From Bacteroidales bacterium UBA1208 (GTDB lineage: Bacteria > Bacteroidota > Bacteroidia > Bacteroidales > P3), in assembly GCA_002309955.1 (NCBI GenBank), contig DBXQ01000045.1, positions 16,005 to 33,272 of the forward strand: a DNA stretch of 17,268 nucleotides. The letters run 5' to 3'. Numbering within the stretch: the first letter of the stretch is position 1; each line of letters opens with the position of its first letter. This document shows positions 1-7,640 of this stretch, piece after piece. Below the pieces are notes generated by a model, which saw only the letters and a program-made list of their open reading frames with translations, did no database searches and had not been told where the DNA came from. The position numbers and the translations under genes are program-made.

Positions 1-98
1 TGGGAGAACTGAGGGCTAAGGAGCGACGGAAGAGAGGACAAGCCTATATCGGTCACCGAGACGGAAAACAGAATAAAACGGTTATTATCAGCCTTTCC
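1..98 (-). repeat. Left copy of imperfect inverted repeat flanking the exporter operon (cut by window edge)
   Basis: The reverse complement of this stretch matches 7640-7740. The best-preserved part is 47-86 against 7645-7684, about 35 of 40 positions by eye, including a shared run that begins AATAACCGTTTTATTCTG. The match continues with small gaps to the window edge (CTCAGTTCT and TTCTCCCA are recognisable in both). The two copies face each other across the whole exporter operon. I see no gene here and the copy probably continues to the left. It could be a dispersed intergenic repeat or the end of a former mobile unit; nothing in the sequence decides this. Confidence 0.7.
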
Positions 99-179
99 AT
101 TTCACTTGTCTCTGATTTACTCTTGAGTAGCCTCGGCCAGAGGTCTGCTTAGCCTAATGACCGATTTGGGATTAATGTA

Positions 180-222
180 TGAATCGACTAACGAATTGAC
201 ACATTAACGAATTAACGAGTTT
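180..222. repeat. Spacer repeat A, downstream of the response-regulator gene
   Basis: AT-rich tract with units TAACGAATT, GACACATTAACG and AATTAACGAG, ending at the regulator's stop codon. It belongs to a degenerate family found in most gaps of the operon. Positions 189-218 match the opposite strand of 855-884, inside the regulator gene, at about 22 of 30 bases. Confidence 0.7.
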
Positions 223-1057
223 AATTTGTGTACCAGTCTTTGAATTCGCTTACGCGGGCTTTGGGAACGACGATGCGTTCGGGTGTGTCTACCGACAGTG
301 TGAGGGTGTATCTGCCGAGGAGCCACACGGAGATTTCTCTGATGGCGCTGTGGGCTACGATGAATTGTCTGTTGACGCGGAAGAATTGCGTGGGGTCAAG
401 TTGCGCCATTAGTCCGTCGAGGGGTCGGTCGAGGGGATGAGTGTGTCCGTCGAGGGTCAGAGCCACGGTGTTTCCGTCTGTCAGGTAGATGCAGGCTATT
501 TCGTTGACGTCGAGGGGCACGAGTTTGTCGCGGAGGGGGATGAGGAAGTGGTGCTTGTATTGACGGTAGTGTTGTTGCAGCATTTCTATGGCATGGTTCA
601 GGGCTCCGTCGGGGTTGGGGAGGGAGGGGTGGAGGGTGAGGCGGTGCAGTTTTTCTATGGCGCGTTTGAGGTCGTCAGGGTTGATGGGTTTGAGGAGGTA
701 GTCTATGCTGTTGACCCGGAAGGCTTGCAGGGCGTATTCGTCGTAGGCGGTGGTGAAGACGATTGGGCAGGGGATGGTTGTCTGGTCGAAGATGTGGAAG
801 GCGAGCCCGTCGGCAAGATGGATGTCGAGGAATACGATGTCGGGGATTTTTGTTTCGTCGGTTCGTGAATGTGTTGGTTCGTTGGTCGGTTTATACTTTG
901 ACGTGTTGTCGCACCCGGCGGCGTTGAACCATTCGACGGTTTCTTCGACGGTTTGGAGGACGGTGAGGATGGTTATGTCGGGTGCTGTTGCGGCGAGGAG
1001 GCGCGTGAGGTGTTGCACAGCTATGTTTTCGTCTTCGATAATCAGGGCGTTTGGCAT
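221..1057 (-). CDS. LytTR-family response regulator
   Basis: This is a DNA-binding response regulator with an N-terminal receiver domain (about residues 1-135) and a C-terminal LytTR domain (about 172-277). Visible receiver residues are the acidic pair D9/E10, phosphoacceptor D78 in VFLDIHLADG, T102/T103 in the FTTAYDEYAL stretch and K123 in DYLLKPI. The LytTR part shows FFRVNRQFIV and a closing VPKARVSEFKDW. The phosphoacceptor sits about 24 residues later than usual because of a polar insertion at roughly residues 48-70, rich in T, N, K, P and E. The gene is last in the operon, 183 bp after the histidine kinase gene, so the two are very likely a cognate pair of the LytS/LytR (AlgZ/AlgR) kind. 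It probably controls the exporter operon or its substrate genes, which is an inference from position. The start is ATG in the context CAAAATATG, shared with other genes of the operon. Confidence 0.93.
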   Translation of the reverse strand: MPNALIIEDENIAVQHLTRLLAATAPDITILTVLQTVEETVEWFNAAGCDNTSKYKPTNEPTHSRTDETKIPDIVFLDIHLADGLAFHIFDQTTIPCPIVFTTAYDEYALQAFRVNSIDYLLKPINPDDLKRAIEKLHRLTLHPSLPNPDGALNHAIEMLQQHYRQYKHHFLIPLRDKLVPLDVNEIACIYLTDGNTVALTLDGHTHPLDRPLDGLMAQLDPTQFFRVNRQFIVAHSAIREISVWLLGRYTLTLSVDTPERIVVPKARVSEFKDWYTN

Positions 1058-1103
1058 ATTTTGAATTTATTAAGGTGGGTTCTATTAATTCATTTTTGAG
1101 AGC

Positions 1104-1120
1104 GCGTGTCTCCGACACGC
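1104..1120. other. Strong hairpin between kinase and regulator genes
   Basis: GCGTGTC TCC GACACGC forms a perfect 7-bp GC-rich stem with a 3-base loop. It lies 46 bp before the regulator start in the direction of transcription. A smaller hairpin (GAGAG, 5-base loop, CTCTC) lies at 1169-1183. With no T tract after it on the minus strand, it is not a classic terminator. It may tune expression or mRNA stability between the two genes. Confidence 0.55.
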
Positions 1121-1204
1121 TGAGATGTATTTACTTGATATACCTAACACTGCATGTGCGTGGTTATCGAGAGTCTGCCTCTCCGGGGCAATTTATATAA
1201 GTCC

Positions 1205-1254
1205 TTTTAATACGTTAATCTGATTGACACGTTGACACATTCACACGTTCAAGA
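1205..1254. repeat. Spacer repeat B, at the 3' end of the histidine kinase gene
   Basis: Contains TACGTTAATCTGATTGACAC and then GTTGACACATTCACACGTTC. It overlaps the kinase stop codon, so the last residues of that protein (about L-N-V) are encoded within the repeat. Confidence 0.65.
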
Positions 1255-2329
1255 GGGGTATTTGGACGGTGAAAGTGTCGTGGGTTTGACGGATGACGAT
1301 GTCGCGGTGGAGTGTGAGTTGGCATCGTTGGCTGAGGTTCCGCAGTCCGATGCTGCCGTGGGGGTCGGTGTGGGAGTCGTTTTTGGGTTGGAGGGGATTG
1401 GACACGACGAGGCAGAGGTTTTTTTCGTCAGCCATTGCGGAGGCGATGGTGACGGTGAGGGGATGGTTTTTGCTCACGATGTTGTGTTGCAAGGCGTTTT
1501 CCACTAACAGTTGTATGCTGATGGGTACTATTTGGGTTGAAAAGCATGCGGGGTTGATGCGGGTTTCGACCTGGAAACTGTCGCCATAGCGTATTCGCAT
1601 CATAGCTATGAAGTTGTCGGTGAAGCGCATTTCGTCGGCAAGGGGGACGAGTCGTTGCTGCTGCATGATGTAGCGGTAGGAGAGGGCCAGCTGTTGGAGG
1701 TAGTGGTGTGCGCGGTTGTCATCGTAGCCTATCAGTCCGTCGAGGGTGTTAAGGGAGTTGAAGAGGAAGTGTGGGTCGATTTGTTTTTCGAGGGCGTCGT
1801 AGCGGTTTTGGATATTTTCGGTTTGTGTGCGTTCTTCTTCGAGGAGCATTCGTTGATGGCGTGTGAGGTTGTAGAGGAGGATGGTGATGAGGATTGCTGT
1901 GAGTGCCACGAAGCCGTCTTTGATCATGCCGATGTCGATGCGGATATCAATGCCTAAGGCTGGGGTGACACAGGCACCCACCCACGATGAGAGGATGCTG
2001 AACAGAGCGGCTATGGCGAGGGTGCCGATAATGGACCAGAGGAATGTCCTGTTGGGGTTTTGCCGGTCTGCCGGGGCAGCGGAAAGGTTGTGGAAAAGGT
2101 GGAAGTTGTACAGGAACAGCATGCAGCAGAGCAAGAGCATGTGGACAAATGTGAAGAGGGTGTGCGATGTGGAGAACGGTGCATACTGGCTGAAACGGAG
2201 ATCGTCGATATGGATGATGCCTGTCAGTATCACTCCTGTGACTAAGGAGAACAGGAGGGCGTTGCGGGGTTTGAAGGGATGCTCAATGCGCAGAGGTGGA
2301 AAATGGGGCAATCGTTGGTTTGGGGACAT
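1241..2329 (-). CDS. LytS-type sensor histidine kinase (His_kinase family)
   Basis: This is a membrane sensor kinase of 362 residues with about four hydrophobic segments (roughly 24-42, 58-78, 98-120 and 135-153), a short linker, and a cytoplasmic kinase of the PF06580 type. The phosphoacceptor is H187 in QIDPHFLFNSLN. The ATP-binding N box is LLVENALQHN (N278) and a glycine-containing segment GSIGLRNL follows near 326-333. The reading frame is open to an ATG at 2380, but those extra 17 residues are encoded by the spacer repeat, so I place the start at 2329 (MSPNQRLPHF). It follows the permease gene by 117 bp and precedes the LytTR regulator gene. It presumably phosphorylates that regulator. 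No extracellular sensory domain is visible, so the signal may be read within the membrane. It could respond to membrane stress or to the exporter's substrate; neither is shown. Confidence 0.92.
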   Translation of the reverse strand: MSPNQRLPHFPPLRIEHPFKPRNALLFSLVTGVILTGIIHIDDLRFSQYAPFSTSHTLFTFVHMLLLCCMLFLYNFHLFHNLSAAPADRQNPNRTFLWSIIGTLAIAALFSILSSWVGACVTPALGIDIRIDIGMIKDGFVALTAILITILLYNLTRHQRMLLEEERTQTENIQNRYDALEKQIDPHFLFNSLNTLDGLIGYDDNRAHHYLQQLALSYRYIMQQQRLVPLADEMRFTDNFIAMMRIRYGDSFQVETRINPACFSTQIVPISIQLLVENALQHNIVSKNHPLTVTIASAMADEKNLCLVVSNPLQPKNDSHTDPHGSIGLRNLSQRCQLTLHRDIVIRQTHDTFTVQIPLLNV

Positions 2330-2339
2330 GGCATATTTT

Positions 2340-2400
2340 GAGTTTGTTAATCTGATTAGCATGTTGACACATTTACACATTCATAATGTTGATTCGTCAA
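2340..2400. repeat. Spacer repeat C, between second permease and kinase genes
   Basis: Contains TTTGTTAATCTGATTAGC, then GTTGACACATTTACACATTC and TTGATTCGTCAATC. It occupies much of the 117-bp gap and forms a spurious in-frame extension of the kinase gene back to 2380. Confidence 0.65.
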
Positions 2401-2446
2401 TCTAACGCTGAACGAGTTGTTTTATTGTTCATGTCCAAAAACCCAT

Positions 2447-3625
2447 TCAGGCGACACCTATTTTGAACCGTTTGGCTGCGCGGAGGCAGAGGCAGCTGGT
2501 GGCGAAATAGAGCGCGGTCTGCAGCCAGAGCATCAGGTATTCGAATTTCACTTCCGCAAGGGTCGCCCCCATGGTGTTGATACGGATGAATCCCTGTATG
2601 CCGTGGGTAGAGGGGAAAAGGTATGAGAACAGACGCCAGAATGATGGCATGTTGCATGAAGGCCAGATGGCTCCCGAAAGGAAGAGGAGTACCACGCTGA
2701 AGAATATACAGGTGATAATCCCCGTGTCGCGTTCGCGTACAAAACTGCAAACCGTCATGCAGAAGAAAACCGTGGCAAGCATGAAGGGGAGCAGGAAAAC
2801 ACAAAGGTCGCCGATGCGCCCGATATGGGGCAGACCGAACCCCCGTGGCATAAGCACAAGGTCGACAGCCACAACGGGGAGGTAAAGCGCAAGGTATGCT
2901 AAGGCACGTCCCACCACTACGCGTGTGCGCCCTTCGAGACGCAGGTGCGGCGGGATAACGCGTAAAGTGCGGCGGTCTTCACGCGCGGTGCCGAAAAGAA
3001 TTCCTATGCCGAGGAAAAGCGTTTGGTGAACCACAAGCACCAGCAGGGCGGGCACAAGGAAACTGGTGAACCCGCCGGCCGGCGAGTAAAGCTTCACATC
3101 GTCGAAAGGAATGGGTTGTACCAGTTCGTCGGCACCTTCGCCCGTAATGCCTGCAAGTCCATAGCGTTCCACCTCCACTTGCTGCATCTCGTCGAGGAGT
3201 ACGGCACTGGTGCCCGACAAAACGCTGCGGTAATAGAGAAAACTGCTCATGTCGCAAAAGAGGCACACACGCGCTGTCTCCCCATGAGCGAGGCGGTAGT
3301 CATAGTCGTGCGGGAACAGAACAATGCCGTGGATGCGCCGCTGCTGCATCAAATGCTTGGCCTCGGCCATATTGCAACAATGATAGTCCACCCTCATTTC
3401 CGGTGTGGCATCAAGCTTGTGGATAAAACGGTGCGAAGCCTCGCTGCGCGACTCGTCAACCACTGCTACAGGCAGGTGGCGCACCAGCTCGTTCCGGTAA
3501 ATGGCACCGAAAATAAGCGGGTAGAGAAGAGTGGCGATGAAAAAAATAAGAATCACACCTTTGTCGTGCAACACCCGTTGCACCTCGATGACAAACACAT
3601 CCCAAATGTCTTTCAGTAGTCTCAT
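2447..3625 (-). CDS. ABC-2 type permease, second of two
   Basis: This is an inner-membrane permease of 392 residues in the ABC-2 superfamily (the PF12698 type, YhhJ/YbhR-like). It has one N-terminal membrane segment at about residues 24-44, then a soluble periplasmic domain of about 150 residues containing VAVVDES and the GIVLFPHDYD stretch. About five hydrophobic segments follow between roughly 190 and 385, with a characteristic small-residue and proline-rich region (FLSGAIWPSCNMP) before the last ones. In this family the two permeases form a dimer that moves a substrate into the HlyD/TolC conduit, powered by an ATP-binding subunit. None is encoded here. The gene lies 30 bp after the other permease gene and clearly shares its architecture, so the pair probably arose by duplication and act as a heterodimer. 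The substrate is unknown. Confidence 0.9.
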   Translation of the reverse strand: MRLLKDIWDVFVIEVQRVLHDKGVILIFFIATLLYPLIFGAIYRNELVRHLPVAVVDESRSEASHRFIHKLDATPEMRVDYHCCNMAEAKHLMQQRRIHGIVLFPHDYDYRLAHGETARVCLFCDMSSFLYYRSVLSGTSAVLLDEMQQVEVERYGLAGITGEGADELVQPIPFDDVKLYSPAGGFTSFLVPALLVLVVHQTLFLGIGILFGTAREDRRTLRVIPPHLRLEGRTRVVVGRALAYLALYLPVVAVDLVLMPRGFGLPHIGRIGDLCVFLLPFMLATVFFCMTVCSFVRERDTGIITCIFFSVVLLFLSGAIWPSCNMPSFWRLFSYLFPSTHGIQGFIRINTMGATLAEVKFEYLMLWLQTALYFATSCLCLRAAKRFKIGVA

Positions 3626-3626
3626 A

Positions 3627-3660
3627 TTCTCTGGATTCGTTAATCAATTGAACATTCACT
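3627..3660. repeat. Spacer repeat D, between the two permease genes
   Basis: Short copy: GGATTCGTTAATCAATTGAA followed by CATTCACTC. It fills the roughly 30-bp gap between the two permease genes and overlaps the upstream gene's stop. Confidence 0.5.
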
Positions 3661-4804
3661 CTTCACCATAAGTACAAAGTAGACGGCATCCGACCAAACC
3701 GGTAATCAGGAAGAGCAGCAACGCGCAGACCTGCACCCAGCACAACCCCATCCCGCAACCGAAAAGCGAAATCCGCGACACGGCCATATAATAATGACGC
3801 AAAGGGAACAACTGGGCAAGAGCCTGCAGAGCCCCAGGCATATTGTCCACAGGGTATGAGAACCCTGACATTGTGAACGCCAGCGTGCCGTAGATGGCGG
3901 CAAAGCAAGTGGAAAGATGGGCGTCAGGAATAATGCCCGACAGGAAAACACCTGTGGCCTGCATGGCCGTGACAAGCAGCAGAGTGAGCAATGCAACCAG
4001 CAGGAAACTGCCATGTAGCTCGAAACGGCACCAGCCGAACAACACCACATTGCCCAGTATCCCCATCGTTGTAAACCACAGCGTATATGGCGCAAGCTTG
4101 CCCAGTAGAGCCGGCAACGCATCCTCCCCGAGCCACTCGCGCAGCGTACCCGCCTTGCGTTCCCTGCCGACCATATAAACCGTCAACAGCAGCACACTCA
4201 ACCCCAGCATGCCTGGCAGCATCGTTGTCAGTACATACGGCTGGTAATTAGCCGTGGGATTGCTGATCAGGTGGGAGTCTAATTCAATAGGCTGGATAAG
4301 ACCCATAATCTGCTTTTCGTCATAGCCTTTCTTTCGCAATACTTCGCGTTGCACCGCACCCGAGGCCAGTTTGCTGATAGTGGCGAGCGACCGATAGCTC
4401 AGTGCGCCGCTCAACAAATAGGCGTTATTGCTGTACAGAGCCAGATGCGGACGGGTAAACGACAGAACATCGTTATAGGTACCCTTCGGAATCTCAAGAA
4501 AAGCGTAAATTTCCTGCCGCTGCATGGCCAGCCGTGCAGCCGTGTGGCTGTTGTACACTGCCACAACACGCACTCCTTGCATCGCGTTGATCTCATGGCA
4601 GAGCCGGCGGGAAAGATAGCTGCCGTCGCGGTCCACGATTGCAATAGGTAGCCGTTGGGGCTGCCCTTCGGCCATGAGGGTGAGGAAGAAAATATAGCAG
4701 AAGACTATCCCCAGCGTGGTCAACAGCAAATAGCGTGCTCGACCCTGCCAAAGCAGACGTTTTATCTCCCGCCTCAATGCCGAAACAAAAACACCCTTGC
4801 CCAT
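3656..4804 (-). CDS. ABC-2 type permease, first of two
   Basis: Inner-membrane permease of about 382 residues with the same plan as its downstream neighbour: a basic N-terminus (SALRREIKRLLWQ), a membrane segment at about 25-45, a periplasmic domain with the family-typical PIAIVDRDGS motif, and a C-terminal block of about five membrane segments. Near the penultimate segments it carries FTMSGFSYPVDNMP and LFPLRHYYMAV, which match the usual ABC-2 exporter pattern. I start it at ATG 4804 (MGKGVFV) rather than the upstream in-frame ATG at 4840, because those 12 residues are encoded by the spacer repeat. It follows the HlyD-type gene by 95 bp. With the second permease it should form the inner-membrane part of the exporter. 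Confidence 0.9.
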   Translation of the reverse strand: MGKGVFVSALRREIKRLLWQGRARYLLLTTLGIVFCYIFFLTLMAEGQPQRLPIAIVDRDGSYLSRRLCHEINAMQGVRVVAVYNSHTAARLAMQRQEIYAFLEIPKGTYNDVLSFTRPHLALYSNNAYLLSGALSYRSLATISKLASGAVQREVLRKKGYDEKQIMGLIQPIELDSHLISNPTANYQPYVLTTMLPGMLGLSVLLLTVYMVGRERKAGTLREWLGEDALPALLGKLAPYTLWFTTMGILGNVVLFGWCRFELHGSFLLVALLTLLLVTAMQATGVFLSGIIPDAHLSTCFAAIYGTLAFTMSGFSYPVDNMPGALQALAQLFPLRHYYMAVSRISLFGCGMGLCWVQVCALLLFLITGLVGCRLLCTYGEE

Positions 4805-4899
4805 CTCAATTCGTTGTTTGTAATTCGTTAATCTGTCCATTCATTGGTCTGTTGATATGATGCGAGCCGTTGAATTCATCGACATTGATGTTAACATAT
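4805..4899. repeat. Spacer repeat E, between fusion-protein and permease genes
   Basis: Contains TTCGTTGTTTGTAATTCG, GTTAATCTGTCCATTCATTG and, after a less regular stretch, GAATTCATCGACATTGATG plus TTAACATATTTACGC. It fills the 95-bp gap and makes an in-frame extension of the first permease back to 4840. Confidence 0.6.
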
Positions 4900-5889
4900 T
4901 TACGCATCCCTTAGCACAATGGCTGTCATTCCGGGACGGGCATTCGGTATCGGCTCCGTCGGCACCAGTTTCAAGTCAAAGCTCTTCACATCATATTGTC
5001 CGTTGATTTTGGTGGCACGCCAGACGGCATACGAGGCCATGGCTTTCAGGTAGGTGACTTTTGCCCGGTAGGTCTGTTCGCCAAGAGCGGGAATCTGGAT
5101 ATCCACTTCTTTTCCTACAGTCAAATTCCCCAGTAAATCCTCACGCACACTCACCGAAATCCATGTATTGCTCATGTCAAGGATGGACATGACTGGCGAA
5201 CCCGTGCCGATAAGGTCGCTCCGTTTGGCATAGATTTCAGCCACCTCACCGTCGCATGGAGCCAACAGGTAACGGTCGTGTACATAAGATGCTACCTCCG
5301 ACACGGCACCTTCGGCCTGCTGTACCAAAGCTGCTGCCGCAGATTTGTCCTCGCTCTGGGCTCCTTCGCGGGCCATTTCGTATTGCAACTTGGCGGCGTT
5401 GGCTGTGGCCACTGCAGCGCGATATTGGGCTTCGGCTTCGTCGCGCTTTTGGGCGGAAACCACTTTTTTGTCATATAGTGTCTGCACACGGTCATACGAC
5501 TTCTTGGCAATGTCGACACCCACTTCGGCTTTCTGCCACATCTCATAGGCCGAGGCGACCTGCTGTTGGCGGGCACCGTTCTTGGCTTTGGTGCTTTGTG
5601 CGTCGGCAGCAGCGCGTGCGGCGCGCGCCTGCTGCATCTTCGCGTCCACTTCGGGGCTGCTGATATACGCCAGCGTGTCGCCTTCGTGCACATGCTGTCC
5701 CTCCTCCACGTAGAGGAGGCTCAGGCGTCCGGGTACCTTGTTGGAGACACGGTATTCGTCGGCACACACCTCTCCGGTAATCATTTCAGGTTCGGGTTGG
5801 ATGGCGAAGATACCTATTACGGCAACAATGACCACTACGGCAATGACCGTACCTATTCCCATCCATAGGCTTTTCTGTTCTTTATTCAT
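4900..5889 (-). CDS. HlyD-family membrane fusion (periplasmic adaptor) protein
   Basis: This 329-residue adaptor protein is anchored by one N-terminal membrane segment (about residues 10-30). It then has the family's split lipoyl-like domain (first half around 38-75 with GRLSLLYVEEGQHVHEGD). Next is a long alanine/lysine/glutamine-rich helical hairpin at about 77-195, which would reach toward the TolC partner. The second lipoyl half and a beta-barrel part (LLAPCDGEVAEIYAKRSD, about 208-225) follow, and it ends with NARPGMTAIVLRDA. The length is usual for YbhG/EmrA-like adaptors. It lies between the TolC-type gene (89-bp gap) and the permease genes, as expected for a type I-like tripartite exporter. 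The ATG lies in GAATTCAAAATTATG, similar to other start sites in the operon. Confidence 0.93.
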   Translation of the reverse strand: MNKEQKSLWMGIGTVIAVVVIVAVIGIFAIQPEPEMITGEVCADEYRVSNKVPGRLSLLYVEEGQHVHEGDTLAYISSPEVDAKMQQARAARAAADAQSTKAKNGARQQQVASAYEMWQKAEVGVDIAKKSYDRVQTLYDKKVVSAQKRDEAEAQYRAAVATANAAKLQYEMAREGAQSEDKSAAAALVQQAEGAVSEVASYVHDRYLLAPCDGEVAEIYAKRSDLIGTGSPVMSILDMSNTWISVSVREDLLGNLTVGKEVDIQIPALGEQTYRAKVTYLKAMASYAVWRATKINGQYDVKSFDLKLVPTEPIPNARPGMTAIVLRDA

Positions 5890-5972
5890 AATTTTGAATT
5901 CGTTAATTCGTTAGTGTGCTAATCCGTTAATCCGATTCACGCATTGACACATTAACACGTTTACACATTCAT
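5888..5972. repeat. Spacer repeat F, between TolC-type and HlyD-type genes (clearest copy)
   Basis: The longest and most regular copy. It has GAATTCGTTAATTCGTTAG, GTGCTAATCCGTTAATCCG and then ATTGACACATTAACACG and TTTACACATTC. The first half resembles the reverse complement of the second half, so the whole tract is roughly palindromic. It fills the gap between the two genes. Confidence 0.75.
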
Positions 5973-5978
5973 TTTTTT

Positions 5979-7460
5979 TTAATTCTCAACACTCTTTCCC
6001 ATGGCTTGCATCAGGTAGAGATGGTCAAGACGAAGCTCGATTTCGGCATCAAGCACTTCGCTTTTGGCTTTCATCCATGCAGTCTGGGCGGCCATAAGGT
6101 CGGTAGAACTAATCACCCCTGCATCGAACGACTCGTCGGCAAGGCGAAGGTTCTCTTCGGCATTCTCCAGGTCGCTCTTGGCCTGCTGCAGTTTCACATT
6201 GGCAACGCGCAACTCGTGGTTTAGTTTGTTGACTTCGAGGCGTACCAAATTGCGAGCCTCCTCCATTTGGCAGGCGGCTTCGGCGCGTTTGTGTTTGGCG
6301 GCTTTGACGGCAAGGATGTCGCCAGGATGGCACAAGGGGATATTGACCACCACACCAGCAGTGAACATGCCACCGAAATTCTTTTGGAATCCGTTGTACA
6401 TGTTGGGGTTGCTCACCACGTATGATCCGGTCACGGCCACGTTGGGCAACAGACCGGCACGGGCAATGTGTACTCCTTGGTTGGCAATCGCTTCGGCATC
6501 GCGCAGCATTCGGATATCGTTTCGGCGGTTGCAGATGGTGTCGAGGAGAATGTTGTCCACGGGCAAGTATAATCGTTCGGTAGTGTCTTCGACAAAGGTG
6601 TAGTTGCTGTCCGGGTTAAGCCCGCATATCTGGCAGAGAGCCAGTCGGGCCAACTCCACACCGCAGTCGGCCTTGGTCAAGTTCATGCGGGCTTCGTTGA
6701 GCTTGACACGCACCTTGGTCACATCGCCACGGGTGGCCACATCTGCCTCAAGCATAGCCTCAACATCGCTGTTGAGGGTCTCGAGCAGATTGTAATATTG
6801 TTTGGCCAGCTGCTGTTTGTGGAGGATGGAATTATACTGCCAGTAGGCAGCGTCGACGGCAATAATCAGGCCGTCGTACACCTTGTCGCCCACAGCTTGC
6901 TGCAGGTCGCGATTGTATTGCGCAGTTTTATAGAGTGCGGCGAGACGCCCTCCGAGGAAAACGGGCTGGCTGACGGTGACGCTTCCGGCAATGATATTGC
7001 GAAGGTCGAGGTCCATGGCGTCGGTCACCTGTCGCCCCATGTTGTTGAGGTTTTCTTCAATGCGCATGCCACCGAGGTTGTGTACTATGCGTGTGGCCAG
7101 TTCGGGGTCGGTGATGCCTATGTTGGTCAAGAAGTCGCTTAGGGTGGCGGCAATGTCGCCCTCCACAGTGGTGCCGATGTGGTTGACATCGTATGCCTGC
7201 TGGTCGCTGAGGAGTTTGACACTTTTTTGGTTCCAGATGTAGGTGCCGTTGGCGTCCACTTTGGGAAGGAATTGGCAGAAGGCCATTTTTTCCAGAGCTT
7301 CGGCTGTGGCGATGCGCTCTTGGGCGGCTTTGAGTGTTGGATTGCTTTGAGTGGCCAGATAGCGGCATTGCGACAGGCTGAATGAGCGTTCGGGCTGTTG
7401 GGCTGCGACGGTGAGTGCAAGCAGCAAGGATAAAATGGCGGTCAGTGTTTTTCGTATCAT
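5979..7460 (-). CDS. TolC-family outer-membrane efflux protein
   Basis: This is an outer-membrane channel subunit of 493 residues, the first gene of the exporter operon. It has a clear signal peptide (MIRKTLTAILSLLLALTVAAQ, cleavage near 21-22) and two repeats of long, heptad-like helices separated by short strand-forming stretches, as in OEP/TolC proteins. Typical pieces are QCRYLATQSNPTLKAAQERI near the start, VFLGGRLAALYKTAQYNRD before the first long hairpin, and the DAGVISSTDLMAAQTAWM segment near the C-terminus. TolC-type proteins form trimers that carry export substrates across the outer membrane. The frame is open to 7505, but a -7 promoter box at 7483-7490 lies inside that extension, so ATG 7460 is preferred. 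Confidence 0.94.
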   Translation of the reverse strand: MIRKTLTAILSLLLALTVAAQQPERSFSLSQCRYLATQSNPTLKAAQERIATAEALEKMAFCQFLPKVDANGTYIWNQKSVKLLSDQQAYDVNHIGTTVEGDIAATLSDFLTNIGITDPELATRIVHNLGGMRIEENLNNMGRQVTDAMDLDLRNIIAGSVTVSQPVFLGGRLAALYKTAQYNRDLQQAVGDKVYDGLIIAVDAAYWQYNSILHKQQLAKQYYNLLETLNSDVEAMLEADVATRGDVTKVRVKLNEARMNLTKADCGVELARLALCQICGLNPDSNYTFVEDTTERLYLPVDNILLDTICNRRNDIRMLRDAEAIANQGVHIARAGLLPNVAVTGSYVVSNPNMYNGFQKNFGGMFTAGVVVNIPLCHPGDILAVKAAKHKRAEAACQMEEARNLVRLEVNKLNHELRVANVKLQQAKSDLENAEENLRLADESFDAGVISSTDLMAAQTAWMKAKSEVLDAEIELRLDHLYLMQAMGKSVEN

Positions 7461-7482
7461 ATTTTGAGTGATTTTGATTCTG

Positions 7483-7490
7483 CAAAAGTA
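7483..7490 (-). promoter_or_regulatory. Bacteroidota -7 promoter box for the exporter operon
   Basis: On the minus strand this reads TACTTTTG, a perfect match to TAnnTTTG, the -7 element used by the main sigma factor in this phylum. It lies 22 bp before the chosen tolC-type start codon, giving a very short leader. No clear TTTG -33 element is seen upstream. A small imperfect palindrome at 7502-7523 (CCAC, GGAG, then CTCC, GTGG) would lie in the -35 region and could be an operator. Confidence 0.65.
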
Positions 7491-7536
7491 CCACCTTTCT
7501 GCCACATGGAGACGGCTCCGTGGTCTGAAACGGCAA

Positions 7537-7560
7537 AAAAGAGTCCCGAATTGCTCTTTT
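7537..7560. terminator. Possible bidirectional terminator upstream of the exporter promoter
   Basis: AAAAGAG, a 10-base loop (TCCCGAATTG) and CTCTTTT form a 7-bp stem with an A run on one side and a T run on the other. On the minus strand six T residues follow the stem. It would stop transcripts entering the exporter promoter region from the right. The stem is AT-rich and weak. Confidence 0.35.
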
Positions 7561-7587
7561 CTTGGATTGAAAATGAAAATTGCGAAA

Positions 7588-7640
7588 TGTCTTGAATCTG
7601 TTAATTCGTTAATCTGTTAATTCGTGAATCGGATTTGCTC
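7588..7640. repeat. Spacer repeat G, upstream of the exporter operon
   Basis: Tandem form: TCTGTTAATTCGTTAATCTG followed by TTAATTCGTGAATCGG. The units recur about every 8-16 bases. It adjoins the right copy of the flanking inverted repeat, mirroring the order of repeat A and the left copy. Confidence 0.7.

Noticed and set aside
437..868. Open plus-strand frame opposite the response regulator gene
   Set aside because: It is antisense to a strongly supported gene, valine/glycine/glutamate-rich with no family motifs, and typical of shadow frames in GC-rich genes.
180..5972. Spacer repeats as a CRISPR array
   Set aside because: The units are 8-16 bases, degenerate, AT-rich and interrupted by genes; there are no uniform repeats with unique spacers and no cas genes.
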